DNA of 64,000 nt from Penium margaritaceum (lineage: Eukaryota > Streptophyta > Zygnematophyceae > Desmidiales > Peniaceae), in the NCBI GenBank assembly GCA_023375785.1, contig SZWC01000550.1, positions 40,791 through 104,790 on the forward strand, given 5' to 3'. A program made the translations under genes and the position numbers. Positions 51,001 to 63,790 of this stretch are shown one piece after another. Position 1 is the first letter of the stretch, and every line of letters starts with the position of its first letter. The notes under the pieces were generated by a model. That model was not told where the DNA came from and searched no databases. It worked only from the letters and a program-made list of their open reading frames with translations.

Positions 51001-53015
51001 AGAGGGGGAGACAATTGTTTGGGAACACCAGGAATCAACTAGCAAGCACGAGGACCTTCAATACGTTGTGGCACGGTGTGGATACCATGCACGATGACCA
51101 GCCAAAGTATGCATATGTCACTGACCATGACCAAATAATGTCACTGAGCGTGGTAAACTTTGACAACTCATAACACGAGTCACAAATGGTCAGGGTGGAA
51201 GAGAATGGTTTGTGAATACTAGTTATCCACAAGAAAGTACAAATACCTTAAATATGTAGTGGCATAGCATGGCTACCATGCACAGTGACCAACCAAAGTA
51301 TGCATATGTCACTTGCCATGACCAACGAATTTCACTTCATGTGGTCAGCGCTGACAACTCACAACACGAGTCACAGATAGTCAAAGGGGGATAAAAATGG
51401 TTTGGGAACACTAGCTATTAACTAGAAAGCACAAATACCTTTAATATGTAGTGACACGTCGTGGTAACCATGTACAGTGACAAACCAAAGTAGGCATATG
51501 TCACTAATCATGACCAAACCAATTTCACAGTGTGTGGTCAATATTGAAAACTCTTAACACGAGTCAGAAATGGTTAGAGGGAGAAACATTGGGTTGGGAA
51601 CACTAGTTATCAACTAGCAAGTATGAAGAACTTCAACAAGTAGTGGCACGGTTTGGTTAGCGTGCACAGTGACCAACCAAAGGATGAATACGTCACTGAC
51701 TATGACCGAAGAAATCCAGTATGCGTGGTCAACATTGACAACTCATAACACGAGTCACAAATGGTCTGAGGGAGACAATGGTTTGGGAACCCTATGCATG
51801 GACTAGAAAGGACAAATGACTTCAATACGCAGTGGCACGGTTTGGCTACTATGCACACCAAACAAACAAACTAGGCATACGTCACTGACCATGAACAAAG
51901 AATTTCAATATGGGTGGTCAACGTTCACCAACCATAACACGAGTCACAAACGGGCAGAGGGAGAAACAATGGTCCGGGAATATCAGTTCTCAACTAGCAA
52001 GTACAACGCCCTTGAATCAGTAGTAGTACGGTGTGGCTACCGTGCACAATGACCGACCAAAGTACGCACATATACTGCCTTTGACCAAAGAAATCCGCCG
52101 TGTGTGGTCAACGTTGACAACTCATAATACGAGTCACAAATAGTCAGAGGGAGACACAATTGTTTGGGAACACCAGGTATCAACTAGCAAGCACAATTAC
52201 CTTCAATACGTTGTGGCACGGTGTGGATACCATGCACGATGACCAACCAAGGTATGCATATGTCACTGACCATGACCAAAGAATGTCACCATGTGTGGTA
52301 ACTTTTGACAGCTCATAACACGAGTCACAAATGGTGAGAGTGGAAGATAATGGTATCAAAATACTAGTTCTTGACTAGCAAGTACAAATACCTTCAATAT
52401 GTAGTGGCACAGTGTGGCTACCATGCACAGTGACCAACCAAAGTATGCATATGTCACTGACCATGACCAAAGAAATTCACTTCATGTGGTCAATGTTGAC
52501 AACTCACAACACGAGTCACAGATATCCAGAGGGGGCTAACAATGGGTTGGGAACACTAGCTGCCAACAAGAAAGCACAAAGACATTCGATATGTAATGAC
52601 ACAGTGTGGTAACCATGTACAGTGACAAACCAAAGTAGGCATATGTCACAAACCATGACCAAACGGATTTCACAGTGTGTGGTCAACGTTGAAAACTCAT
52701 AACACGAGTCACAAATGGTCAGTGGGGGAAACCATGGGTTGGGGACACTAGATATCAACTAGCAAGTAGAAAGATTTTCAACAAGTAGTGGCACGGTGTG
52801 GCTAGCATGCACAGTGACCAACCAGAGGATGCAAACGTCACTCATTATGACCGAAGAAGTCCACTATGTATGGTCAACATTGACAACTCATAAAACGAGT
52901 CACAAATGGTCAGAGGGAGAGACAATGGTTTGGGAACCCTATGTATCGACTAGACAGGACAAAGAACTTCAATGCGTAGTGGCACGGTGTGGCTACTGTG
53001 CACACCAAATAACCA
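45024..53015. repeat. 1147-bp higher-order repeat (6 x 191 bp) of satellite D, first long tract
   Basis: The class with AAACTAGGC (replacing AAAGTAGGC) recurs at 45024, 46171, 47318, 48465, 49611, 50747, 51868 and 53015. Intervals are 1147, 1147, 1147, 1146, 1136, 1121 and 1147 bp. The short intervals coincide with visible deletions: AACCATATGTCACTG lacking about 9 bases near 49990, and a shortened monomer near 50883. Divergence between units is a few per cent by eye. Confidence 0.9.
50100..50165. repeat. Superunit start without the SINE-like module
   Basis: AAATACATTCAATATGCAGTGG, otherwise seen just right of the SINE-like modules (54770, 61980, and near-identical at 44067), occurs here at about 50110 next to an ordinary monomer (GGAAGATAATGG then CTAGTTATCGGCTAG). 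The downstream monomers also match those after the modules. It is either a module-free ancestor or a recombinant. Confidence 0.65.
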
Positions 53016-53792
53016 AACTAGGCATATGTCACTGAACATGATGAAAGAATTTCAATATAGGTCGTCAAATTTCACCAACCATAACACGAGTCACAAACGG
53101 TCAGAGGGGGAAACAATGGTATATGAATATCAGTTCTCAACTAGCAAGTACAGCGACTTTCAATCAGTATAAGCACGGTGCGGCTACCATGCACAATGAC
53201 CGACCAAAGTAGGAATATGTACTACCTTTGACAAACGAAATCCGCTGTGTGTGTTCAGCGTTGACAACTCATAATAGGAGTAACAAATGGTCATTGGGGT
53301 AGACAATGGGTTGTGAACACCAGGTATCAACTAGCAAGCACAAGGACCTTCAATACATTGTGGCACGGTGTGGATACCATGCACGATGACCAACCAAAGT
53401 AGGCATTTGTCACTGACCATGACCAAATAATGTCACTAAGTGTGGTAAACTCAGACAACTCATAACACGAGTCACAAATGGCCAGGGTGAAATATAATGG
53501 TTTTTGATTACTAGTTATCGACTAGAAAGTACAAGTACCTTCAATATGTACTGACACAGCGTGGCTACCACGCACAGTAACCAACGAAAGTATGCATATG
53601 TCACTTACCATGACCAACAAATTTCACTTCATGTGGTCAGCGTCGACAACTCACAACACGAGTCACTGATAGTCAGAGGGGGGTAACAATGGTTTGGGAA
53701 CACTAGCTATCAACTATAAAGCACAAAGACCTCCAATACGTAGTGACACGGCGTGGTAACCACGTACAGTGACAAACCAAACTAGGCATATG

Positions 53793-54217
53793 TCACTAAC
53801 CATGACCAAAGAATTTCAATATGGGTTGTCAACGTTCACAGCCCATAACATGAGTCACAAATGGTCACAGGGGGAAAACATGGTTTCAAAACACTATGTA
53901 TCTTCTAGAAAGTACAAAGATCTTTCGTATATACTGGCATTGTGTGGCTACCGTGCACCATCACCTATCCAAGTAGGCATACATCACTGCTCATGACCAA
54001 CGAAGTGTTTTGTGTGTGGTCAACTTTCACATCTCATATTACAAGTCAAAAGTGGGCAGAGGGAGAAACAATGGTTTGGGAATACTCGGTATCAACTAGC
54101 AAGTACAAAGTCCTTCGATAAGTGGTGGCACGGTGTGGCTACCATACACAATGACCAACCAAAGTATGCTTGTGTCACTGTATATCATAAAAAGTGTTTC
54201 ACTGTGTGTAGTCAACT
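53793..54217. repeat. Divergent D monomers preceding SINE-like module 2
   Basis: The same atypical monomers as at 43137-43500, here with the full CTCATGACCAACGAAGTG segment. They follow a TAGGCATATGTCACTAACC monomer and lead into the module through GTGTGTAGTCAACTTTCC. Confidence 0.8.
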
Positions 54218-54740
54218 TTCCTTCTTACGGCTGGTCAATCAGAGCAATGGTTGAAAGGTTATTCAAGCTCAAAGTTGCACTATTTGACATTCCGTCTGCA
54301 TCAAATGTTTATGATTAAACTAACTTTGTTATCATTCATACTTTTGAAAACTACCCTATAATCTTACACCCCCTTGTTTTATGCCCTTTACCCATAGCAA
54401 CCCTTGTAATGTCACTTGGATATCATACGAACACCATGTGATATGGCTTAGTGCTTATAGAGTTAGATTATGGAGCGGTAGGTCCTGGCTTTGAATCCTC
54501 GAACGTGCAATATAGAATAGGCTCGCGACCTGGGGGGGGTGGGGCGGCCGTGTTGTGATACCTCAACACTACCTTAGAGCCTAAGCTGTGGGGGGGTAGG
54601 GGGGTGTCATAATGCGGTCGCAAATCTGTCCTCCAGGTCGTCAACAGAACAACCCTCTAGGGGGGTTGGAGGGAGTATTCCAGTGAAGGCACCTACGCGT
54701 ATCAAATCAACAAAAACCGACCTGGTGTCAAAGGGAGAAA
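54218..54740 (+). mobile_element. tRNA-derived SINE-like module, copy 2
   Basis: About 520 bp, closely similar to copy 1. A-box-like TGGCTTAGTGC at 54444-54454 and B-box-like GCTTTGAATCC at 54488-54498, again 44 bp apart. The G-rich stretch is at 54532-54544. It lies 10705 bp right of copy 1 measured at GCTTAG. Junctions on both sides are the same as in copy 1, so it was duplicated together with the satellite rather than inserted anew. Confidence 0.65.
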
Positions 54741-54759
54741 CCTTTTGCTATTAATTGAC

Positions 54760-57700
54760 TAGCAAGTACAAATACATTCAATATGCAGTGGCACAGTGTG
54801 GTACAATGCACAGTGACCAACCAAAGTATGCATATGTCACTGACCATGACCAAAGAATTTCACTTCATGTGGTCAATGTTGACAACCCACAACACGAGTC
54901 ACAGATATTCAAAGAGGTAACAATGGTTTGGGAATACTAGCTATCAACTAGAAAGCACAGAGACCTTCGATACGTAGTGACACGGCGTGGTAACCACGTA
55001 TAGTGACAAACCAAAGTAGGCATATGTCACTGACCATGACCAAAAGAATTTCACAGTGTGTGGTCAACGTTGAAAACGCATAACACGAGTCACAAATGGT
55101 CAGAGTGGGAAACAATGGGTTGGGAACACTAGTTATCAGCTAGCAGGTACAAAGACCTTCAACAAGCAGTGGCACGGTGTGGCTAGCGTGCACAGTGACC
55201 AACCAAAGGATGCATACGTCACAGACTATGACCGAAGAAGTCCACTATGTGTGGTCAACATTGACAACTCATAACACGAGTCACAAATGGTCTGAGGGAG
55301 AGACAATGGTTTAAGAACCCTATGTATCGACTAGAAAGGACAAAGAACTTCAATACGTAGTGGCACGGTGTGGCTACTATGCACACCAAACAACCATACT
55401 AGGCATATGTCACTGACCATGACCAGAAAATGTCAATATGGGTGGTCAACGTTGACCAACCATAACACGTGTCACAAACGGTCAGAGGGGGAAACAATGG
55501 TATGGGAATATCAGTTCTCAACTAGCAAGTACAGTGACCTTCAATCAGTATAAGCACAGTGTGGCTACCATGCACAATGACCGCCCAACGTAGGCATATG
55601 TACTGCCTTTGACCAAATAAATCCGATGTGTGTGTTCAGCGTTGAAAACTCATAATAGGATTCACAAATGGTCAGAGGGGGAGACAATGGTTTGGGAACA
55701 CCAGGTATCAACTAGCAAGCACAAGGACCTTCAATACGTTGTGGCATGGTGTGGATACCATGCACGATGACCAGCCAAAGTATGCACATGTCACTGACCA
55801 TGACCAAATAATGTCACTGAGTGTGGCAAACTTTGACAACTCGTAACACGAGTCACAGATGGTCAGGGTGGGAGATAATGGTTTGTGAATACTAGTTATC
55901 CACTAGGAAGTACAAATACCTCCAATATGTAGTGGCACAGCGTGGCTACCATGCACAGTGACCAACCAAAGTATGCATATGTCACTGGCCATGACCAACG
56001 AATTTCACTTTATGTGGTCAGCTTTGACAACTCACAACATGAGTCAAAGATAGTCAAATGGGGGTAGAAATGGTTTGGGAATACTAGCTATTAACTAGAA
56101 AGCACAAATACCTTTAATATGTAGTGACCCGGTGTGGTTACCATGTACAGTGACAAACCAATGAAGGCATATGTCACTAACCATGACCAAACGAATTTCA
56201 CAGTGTGTGGTCAATATTGAAAACTCTTAACACGAGTCACAAATGGTCAGAGGGGGAAATAATGGGTTAGGAACACTAGTTATCAACTAGGAAGTATGAA
56301 GAACTTCAACAAGTAGCGGCACGGTTTGGCTAGCATGCACAGTGACCAACCAGAGGATGAATACGTCACTGACTATGACCGAAGAAATCCAGTATGCGTG
56401 GTCAATATTGACAACTCATAACACGACTCACAAATGGTCAGAGGGAGATACAATGGCTTGAGAACCCTATGCATGGACTAGAAAGGACAAATAACTTCAA
56501 TACCTAGTGGCACAGTGTGACTACTATGCACACCAAACAAACAAACTAGGCGTATGTCACTGACCATGACCAAAGAATTTCAATATGGGTGGTCAACGTT
56601 CACCAACCATAACATGAGTCATAACGGTCAGAGGGGGAAACAATGGTCCGGGAATATCAGTTCTCAACTAGCAAGTACAACGCCCTTCAATCAGTAGTAG
56701 CACGGCGTGGCTACCATGCACAATGACCGACCAAAGTAGGCATATGTACTGCCTTTGACCAAAGAAATCCGCCGTGTGTGGCCAACGTTGACAGCTCATA
56801 ATACGAGTCACAAATAGTCAGAGGGGGACACAATTGTTTGGGAACACCAGGTATCAACTAGCAAGCACAATGACCTTCAATACGTTGTTGCACGTTGTGG
56901 ATACCATGCACGATGACCAACCAAGGTATGCATATGTCACTGACCATGACCAAGGAATGTCACCATGTGTGGAAACGTTTGACAGCTCATAACACGAGTC
57001 ACAAATGGTGAGAGTGGAAGTTAATGGTTTCAAAATATTAGTTATCAACTAGCAAGTACAAATACCTTCAATATGTAGTGGCATAGTGTGGCTACAATGC
57101 ACAGTGACCAACCAAAGTATGCATATGTCACTGACCATGACCAAAGAAATTCACTTCATGTTGTCAATGTTGACAACTCACAACACGAGTCACAGATATT
57201 CAGAGGGGGCCAACAATGGTTTGGGAACACTAGCTGTCAAAAAGAAAGCACAAATACCTTCGATACGTAATGACACGGCGTTGTAACCATGTACATTGAC
57301 AAACCAAAGTAGGCATATGTCACAAACCAGGACCAAACGGATTTCACAGTGTGTGGTCAACGTTGAAAACTCATAACACGAGTCACAAATGGTCAGTGGG
57401 GGAAACCATGGGTTGGGAACACTAGTTATCAACTAGCAAGTAGAAANTCAGAGGGGGCTAACAATGGTTTGGGAACACTAGCTGTCAACAAGAAAGCACA
57501 AATACCTTCGATACGTAATGACACGGCGTGGTAACCATGTACAGTGACAAACCAAAGTAGGCATATGTCACAAACCAGGACCAAACGGATTTCACAGTGT
57601 GTGGTCAACGTTGAAAACTCATAACACGAGTCACAAATGGTCAGTGGGGGAAACCATGGGTTGGGAACACTAGTTATCAACTAGCAAGTAGAAAGATTGT

Positions 57701-60700
57701 CAATAAGTAGTGGCACGGTGTGGCTAGCGTGCACAGCGACAAACCAAAGGATGCACACGTCACTGAATATGACCAAAGAAGTCCACTAAGTATGGTCAAC
57801 ATTGACAACTCATAACACGAGACACAAATTGTCAGAGGGAGAGACAATGGTTTGGGAACCCTATGTATTGACTAGAAAGGACAAAGAACTTCAATGCGTA
57901 GTGGCACGGTGTGGCTATTATGCACACCAAAAAACCAAACTAGGCATATGTCACCGACCATGATAAAAGAATTTCAATATGGGTGGTCAACATTCACCAA
58001 CCATAACACGAGTCACAAGCGGTCAGAGGGGGAAACAATGGTCTGTGAATGTCAGTTCTCAACAAGCAAGTACAGTGACCTTCAATCAGTATAAGCACGA
58101 CGTGGCTACCATGCACACTGACCGACCAAAGTAGGAATATGTACCACATTTGACTAAAGAAATCCGCTGTGTGTGGTCAGCGTCGACAACTCATAATAGG
58201 ATTCACAGATGGTGAGAGGGGGAGACAATGGTTTGGGAACACCGGGTATCAACTAGCAAGCACAATGACCTTCAATAAGTTGTGGCACGGTGTGTATACC
58301 ATGCACGATGACCAACCAAAGTAGGCATATGTCACTGACCATGACCAAATAATGTCACTTAGTGTGGTAAACTCAGCCAACTCATAACACGAGTCACAAA
58401 TGGTCAGGGTGGAAGATAATGGGTTGTGAATACTAGTTATTGACTAGCAAGTAAAAATACCTTCAATATGTAGTGGCATAGCGTGGCTACCATGCACAGT
58501 GACAAACCAAAGTATGCATATGTCACTGACCATGACCAACGAATTTCACTTCATGTGGTCAGCATTGACAAGTCACAACACGAGTCACTGATAGTCAGAG
58601 GGGGGTAACAATGGTTTAGGAACACTAGCTATCAACTAGAAAGCACAAAGACCTTCAATACACAGTGAAATGGTGTGGTAACCACGTACAGTGACAAACC
58701 AAAGTAGGCATATGTCACGAACCATGACCAACGAATTTCACGGCGTGTGGTCAACGTTGAAAACTCATCACACGAGTCACAAATGGTCAGAGGGGGAAAA
58801 AATTGGCTGGGAACACTAGTTATGATCTAGCAAGTATGAAGAACTTCAACAAGTAGTGGCACGGTGTGGCTAGCGTGCACAGTGACCAACCAAAGGATGA
58901 ATACGTCACTGACTATGACGGACGAAGTCCACTATGTGTGGTCCACATTGACAACTCATAACACGCCTCACGAATGGTCAGAGGTGGAGAAAATGGGTTG
59001 GGAACCCTATGCATGGACTAGAAAGGACGAATAACTTAAAAACGTAGTGGCACGGTGTGGCTACTATGCACACAAAACAACCAAACTAGGCATATGTCAC
59101 TGACCATGACCAGGGAATTTCAATATGGGTGGTCAACGTTCACCAACCAAAACACGAGTCACAAACGGTCAGAGGGGGAAACAATGGTCCGGGAATATCA
59201 GTTCTCAACTGGAAAGTACAACGACCTTCAATCAGTAGTAGCACAGTGTGGCTACCATGCACAATGCCCGACCAGAGTAGGCATATGTACGGCCTTTGAC
59301 CAAAGAAATCCGATGTATATGGTCAGCGTTGACAACTCATAATACAAGTCACAAATCGTCAGAGGGGGAAACAATTGTTTGGGAAAACCAGGTATCAACT
59401 AACAAGCCCAATGACCTTCAGTACGTTGTGGCACGATGCAGAGACCATGCACGATGACCAACCATATGTCACTGACCTTGACCAAAGAATGTCACCATGT
59501 GTGGTAAACTTTGACAACTCATAACACGAGTCACAAATGGTGAGAATGGAAGATAATGGTATCAAAATACTAGTTCTTGACTAGCAAGTAAAAATACCTT
59601 CAATATGTAGTGGCACAGTGTGGCTACAATGCACAGTGACCAACCAAAGTATGCATATGTCACTGACCATGACCAAAGAAATTCACTTCATGTGGTCAAT
59701 GTTGACAACTCACAACACGAGTCATGGATATTCTGAGGGGGCTAACAATGGGTTGGGAACACTAGCTGCCAACAAGAAATCACAAAGACCTTCGATATGT
59801 AATGACACGGCGTGGTAACCATGTACAGTGACAAACCAAAGTAGGCATATGTCACAAACCATGACCAAACGGATTTCACAGTGTGTGGTCAACGTTGAAA
59901 ACTCATAACACGAGTCACAAATGGTCAGTGGGGGAAACGATGGGTTGGGGACACTAGATATCAACTAGCAATTAGAAAGATTTTCAACAAGTAGTGGCAC
60001 GGTGTAGCTAGCGTGCACAGTGACCAACCAGAGGATGCACACGTCACTCATTATGACCGAAGAAGTCCACTATGTATGGTCAACATTGACAACTCATAAA
60101 ACGAGTCAAAAATGGTCAGAGGGAGAGACAATGGTTTGGGAACCCTATGTATCGACTAGAAAGGACAAAGAACTTCAATGCGTAGTGGCACGGTGTGGCT
60201 ACTATGCACACCAAAGAACCAAACTAGGCATATGTCACCGAACATGATGAAAGAATTTCAATATGGGTGGTCAACATTCACTAACCATAACACGAGTCAC
60301 AAACGGTCAGAGGGGGAAACAATGGTCTGTGAATATCAGTTCTCAACTAGCAAGTACGGCGACCTTCAATCAGTATAAGCACGGTGCGGCTACCATGCAC
60401 AATGACCGACCAAAGTAGGAATATGTACTACCTTTGACAAAAGAAATCTGCTGTGTGTGTTCAGCGTTGACAACTCATAATAGGATTAAAAAATGGTCAG
60501 AGGGGGAGACAATGGTTTGGGAACACCAGGTATCAACTAGCACTCAAAAGGACCTTCAATAAGTTGTGGCACGGTGTGGATACCATTCACGATGACCAAC
60601 CAAAGCAGGCATATGTCACTGACCATGACCAAATAATGTCACTAAGTGTGGTAAACTCTGACAACTCATAACACGAGTCACAAATGGCCAGGGCGAAAGA

Positions 60701-61006
60701 TAATGGTTTGTGATTACTAGTCATCGAATAGCAAGTACAAATACCTTCAATATGTAGTGGCACAGCGTGGCTACCACGCACAGTGACCAACCAAAGTATG
60801 CATATGTCACTGACCATGACCAACAAATTTCACTTCATGTGGTCAGCGTTGAAAACTCACAACATGAGTCACTGGTAGTCAGAGAGGGGTAACAATGGTT
60901 TGGGAACAATAGCTATCAACTAGAAAGCACAAAGACCTCCAATACGTAGTGACACGGCGTGGTAACCACGTACAGTGTCAAACCAAACTAGGCATATGTC
61001 ACTAAC
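54760..61006. repeat. Satellite D superunit 2: about five 1147-bp higher-order units
   Basis: The class with (A)ACTAGGC recurs at about 55396, 56543, 57937, 59083 and 60221. Intervals are 1147, 1394, 1146 and 1138 bp. The 1394-bp interval is one unit plus the 248-bp duplication at the single N (57447). The roughly 9-bp deletion in AACCATATGTCACTG near 59460 is the same one seen near 49990 in superunit 1, so these units are copies of one another. Confidence 0.85.
57200..57694. other. Single-N join with duplicated flanks (likely false duplication)
   Basis: The N at 57447 is followed by TCAGAGGGGGCTAACAATGG, and 57448-57694 repeats 57200-57446 with a few differences. The 248-bp offset exactly explains the one overlong higher-order interval (1394 versus 1146 bp). 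This is strong evidence of an assembly artefact. Confidence 0.85.
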
Positions 61007-61419
61007 CATGGCCAAAGAATTTCAATATGGGTTGTCAACGTTCACAACCCATAACATGAGTCACAAATCGTCACAGGGGGAAAACATGGCTTCAAAACAC
61101 TATGTATCTTCTAGCAAGTACAAAGATCTTTTGTATGTACTGGCACAGTGTGGCTACCGTGCACAATGACCTATCCAAGTATGCATACATCACTGCTCAT
61201 GAACAAAGAAGTTTGTTGTGTGTGGTCAACGTTCACATCTCATATTACAAGTCAAAAGTGGGCAGAGGGAGAAACAATGGTTTGGGAATACTCGATATTG
61301 ACTAGCAAGTACAAAGTCCTTCAATAAGTGGTGGCACGGAGTGGCTACCATGCACAATGACCAACCAAAGTATGCTTGTGTCACTGAATATCATAAAAAG
61401 AGTTTCACTGTGTGTAATC
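61007..61419. repeat. Divergent D monomers preceding SINE-like module 3
   Basis: The same atypical monomers as before the other modules (AACCCATAACATGAG, CTATGTATCTTCTAGC, ACCTATCCAAGTATGC), with the CTCATGAACAAAGAAG segment present. Confidence 0.8.
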
Positions 61420-61950
61420 AACTTTCCTTCTTACGGCTGGTCAATCGGAGCAATGGTTGAGAGGTTATTCTAGCTCGAAGTTGCACTATTTCACATTCCG
61501 TCTGCGTCAAAGTTTTATGATTAAACTAACTTTGTTATCATTCATACTTTTGAAAACTATCCTCTAATCTTATACCCCCTTGTTGCATGCCCTTTACCCA
61601 TAGGAACCCTTATAATGTCACTTGGATATCATATGAACACCATGTGATTTGGCTTAGTACTTATAGAGTTAGATTCTGGAGTGGTAGGTCCTGGGTTTGA
61701 ATCCTCCTACGCGCAATATAGAATAGGCTCACGACCTGGGGGGGTGGGGGGGGGGGCGGCCGTGTTGTGATACCTCAACTCTACCTTCGAGCCTAAGCCG
61801 TGGGGGGGTAGGGGGGTGTCATAATGCGGTCACAACTCTGTCCTCCAGGTCGTCCACGGAACATCCCTCTAGGGGGGTGGGAGGGAGTATTCCAGTGAAG
61901 GCACCTACGCGTAACAAATCAACAAAAACCGACCTGGTGTCAAAGGGAGA
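61420..61950 (+). mobile_element. tRNA-derived SINE-like module, copy 3
   Basis: About 530 bp. A-box-like TGGCTTAGTAC at 61650-61660 and B-box-like GGTTTGAATCC at 61694-61704, spacing 44 bp. It has the longest G-rich tract of the three (61738-61756). It lies 7206 bp right of copy 2. Flanks and internal order equal those of copies 1 and 2. Confidence 0.65.
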
Positions 61951-63018
61951 AACCTTTTGCTATTAGTTGACTAGCAAGTACAAATACATTCAATATGCAG
62001 TGGCACAGTGTGGTACAATGCACAGTGACCAACCAATGTATGCATATGTCACTGACCATGACCAAAGAATTTCACTTCATGTGGTCAATGTTGACAACTC
62101 ACAACACGAGTCACAGATATTCAAAGGGGGTAACAATTGTTTGGGAACACTAGCTATCAACTAGAAAGCACAGAGACCTTCGATACGTAGTGACACGGCG
62201 TGGTAACCACGTACAGTGACAAACCAAAGTAGGCATATGTCACTGACCATGACCAAAAGAATTTCACAGTGTGTGGTCAACGTTGAAAACGCAAAACACG
62301 AGTCACTAATGGTCAGAGGGGGAAACAATGGGCTGGGAACACTAGTTATCAGCTAGCAGGTACAAAGACATTCAACAAGCAGTGGCACGGTGTGGCTAGC
62401 ATGCACAGTGACCAACCAAAGGATGCATACGTCACTGACTATGACCGAAGAAGTCCACTATGTGTGGTGAACATTGACAACTCATAACACGAGTCACAAA
62501 TGGTCCGAGTGAGAGACAATGGTTTGGGAATCCTACGTATGGACTAGAAAGGACAAAGAACTTCAATACGTAGTGGCACGGTGTGGCTACTATGCACATC
62601 AAACAACCAAACTAGGCAAGTGTCACTGACCATGACCATAAAATGTCAATATGTGTGGTCAACGTTGGCCAACCATAACACGTGTCACAAACGGTCAGAG
62701 GGGGGAAACAATGGTCTGGGAACATCAGTTCTCAACTAGCAAGTACAGTGACCTTCAATCAGTATAAGCACAGTGTGGCTACCATGCACAATGACCGACC
62801 AACGTAGGCATATGTACTGCCTTTGACCAAATAAATCCGCTGTGTGTGTTCAGAGTTTAAAACTCATAATAGGAGTCACAAATGGTTAGAGGGGAAGACA
62901 ATGGTTTGGGAACACCAGGTATCAACTAGCAAGTACAAGGACCTTCAATACGTTGTGGCATGGTGTGGATACCATGCACCATGACCAGCCAAAGTAGGCA
63001 TATGTCACAAACCATGAC

Positions 63019-63790
63019 CAAATAATGTCACTGAGTGTGCAAAACTTTGACAAATCGTAACACAAGTCACAAATGGTCAGGGTGGAAGATAATGGTTTGT
63101 GAATACTAGTTATCCACTAGCAAGTACAAATACCTTCAATATGTAGTGGCACAGCGTGGCTACCATGCACAGTGACCAACCAAAGTATGCATATGTCACT
63201 GACCATGACCAAAGAATTTCACTTCATGTGGTCAATGTTGACAACTCACAACACGAGTCACAGATAGTCAAATGGGGGTAGCAATGGTTTGGGAACACTA
63301 GCTATCAACTAGAAAGCACAGAGACCTTCGATACGTAGTGACACGGCGTGGTAACCACGTACAGTGACAAACCAAAGTAGGCATATGTCACTGACCATGA
63401 CCAAAGAATTTCACTTCATGTGGTCAATGTTGACAACTCACAACACGAGTCACAGATAGTCAAATGGGGGTAGCAATGGTTTGGGAACACTAGCTATCAA
63501 CTAGAAAGCACAGAGACCTTCGATACGTAGTGACACGGCGTGGTAACCACGTACAGTGACAAACCAAAGTAGGCATATGTCACTGACCATGACCAAATAA
63601 TGTCACTGAGTGTGCAAAACTTTGACAAATCGTAACACAAGTCACAAATGGTCAGGGTGGAAGATAATGGTTTGTGAATACTAGTTATCCACTAGCAAGT
63701 ACAAATACCTTCAATATGTAGTGGCACAGCGTGGCTACCATGCACAGTGACCAACCAAAGTATGCATATGTCACTGGCCATGACCAACGA
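63019..63790. repeat. Rearranged D monomers with local duplications
   Basis: The class marked AATAATGTCACTGAGTGTGC occurs at 63021 and again at 63596, and between them the AAAGAATTTCACTTCATG class is doubled (63211 and 63403, 192 bp apart). The expected six-class order is replaced by f-a-a-f-a. The duplicated stretches look identical, so the event is recent or an assembly error. Confidence 0.8.

Noticed and set aside
44805-62164. Many 60-95-residue proteins in satellite D
   Set aside because: The same peptides recur every 1147 bp because they are the same monomer; no codon signal and no conserved reading frame across classes.
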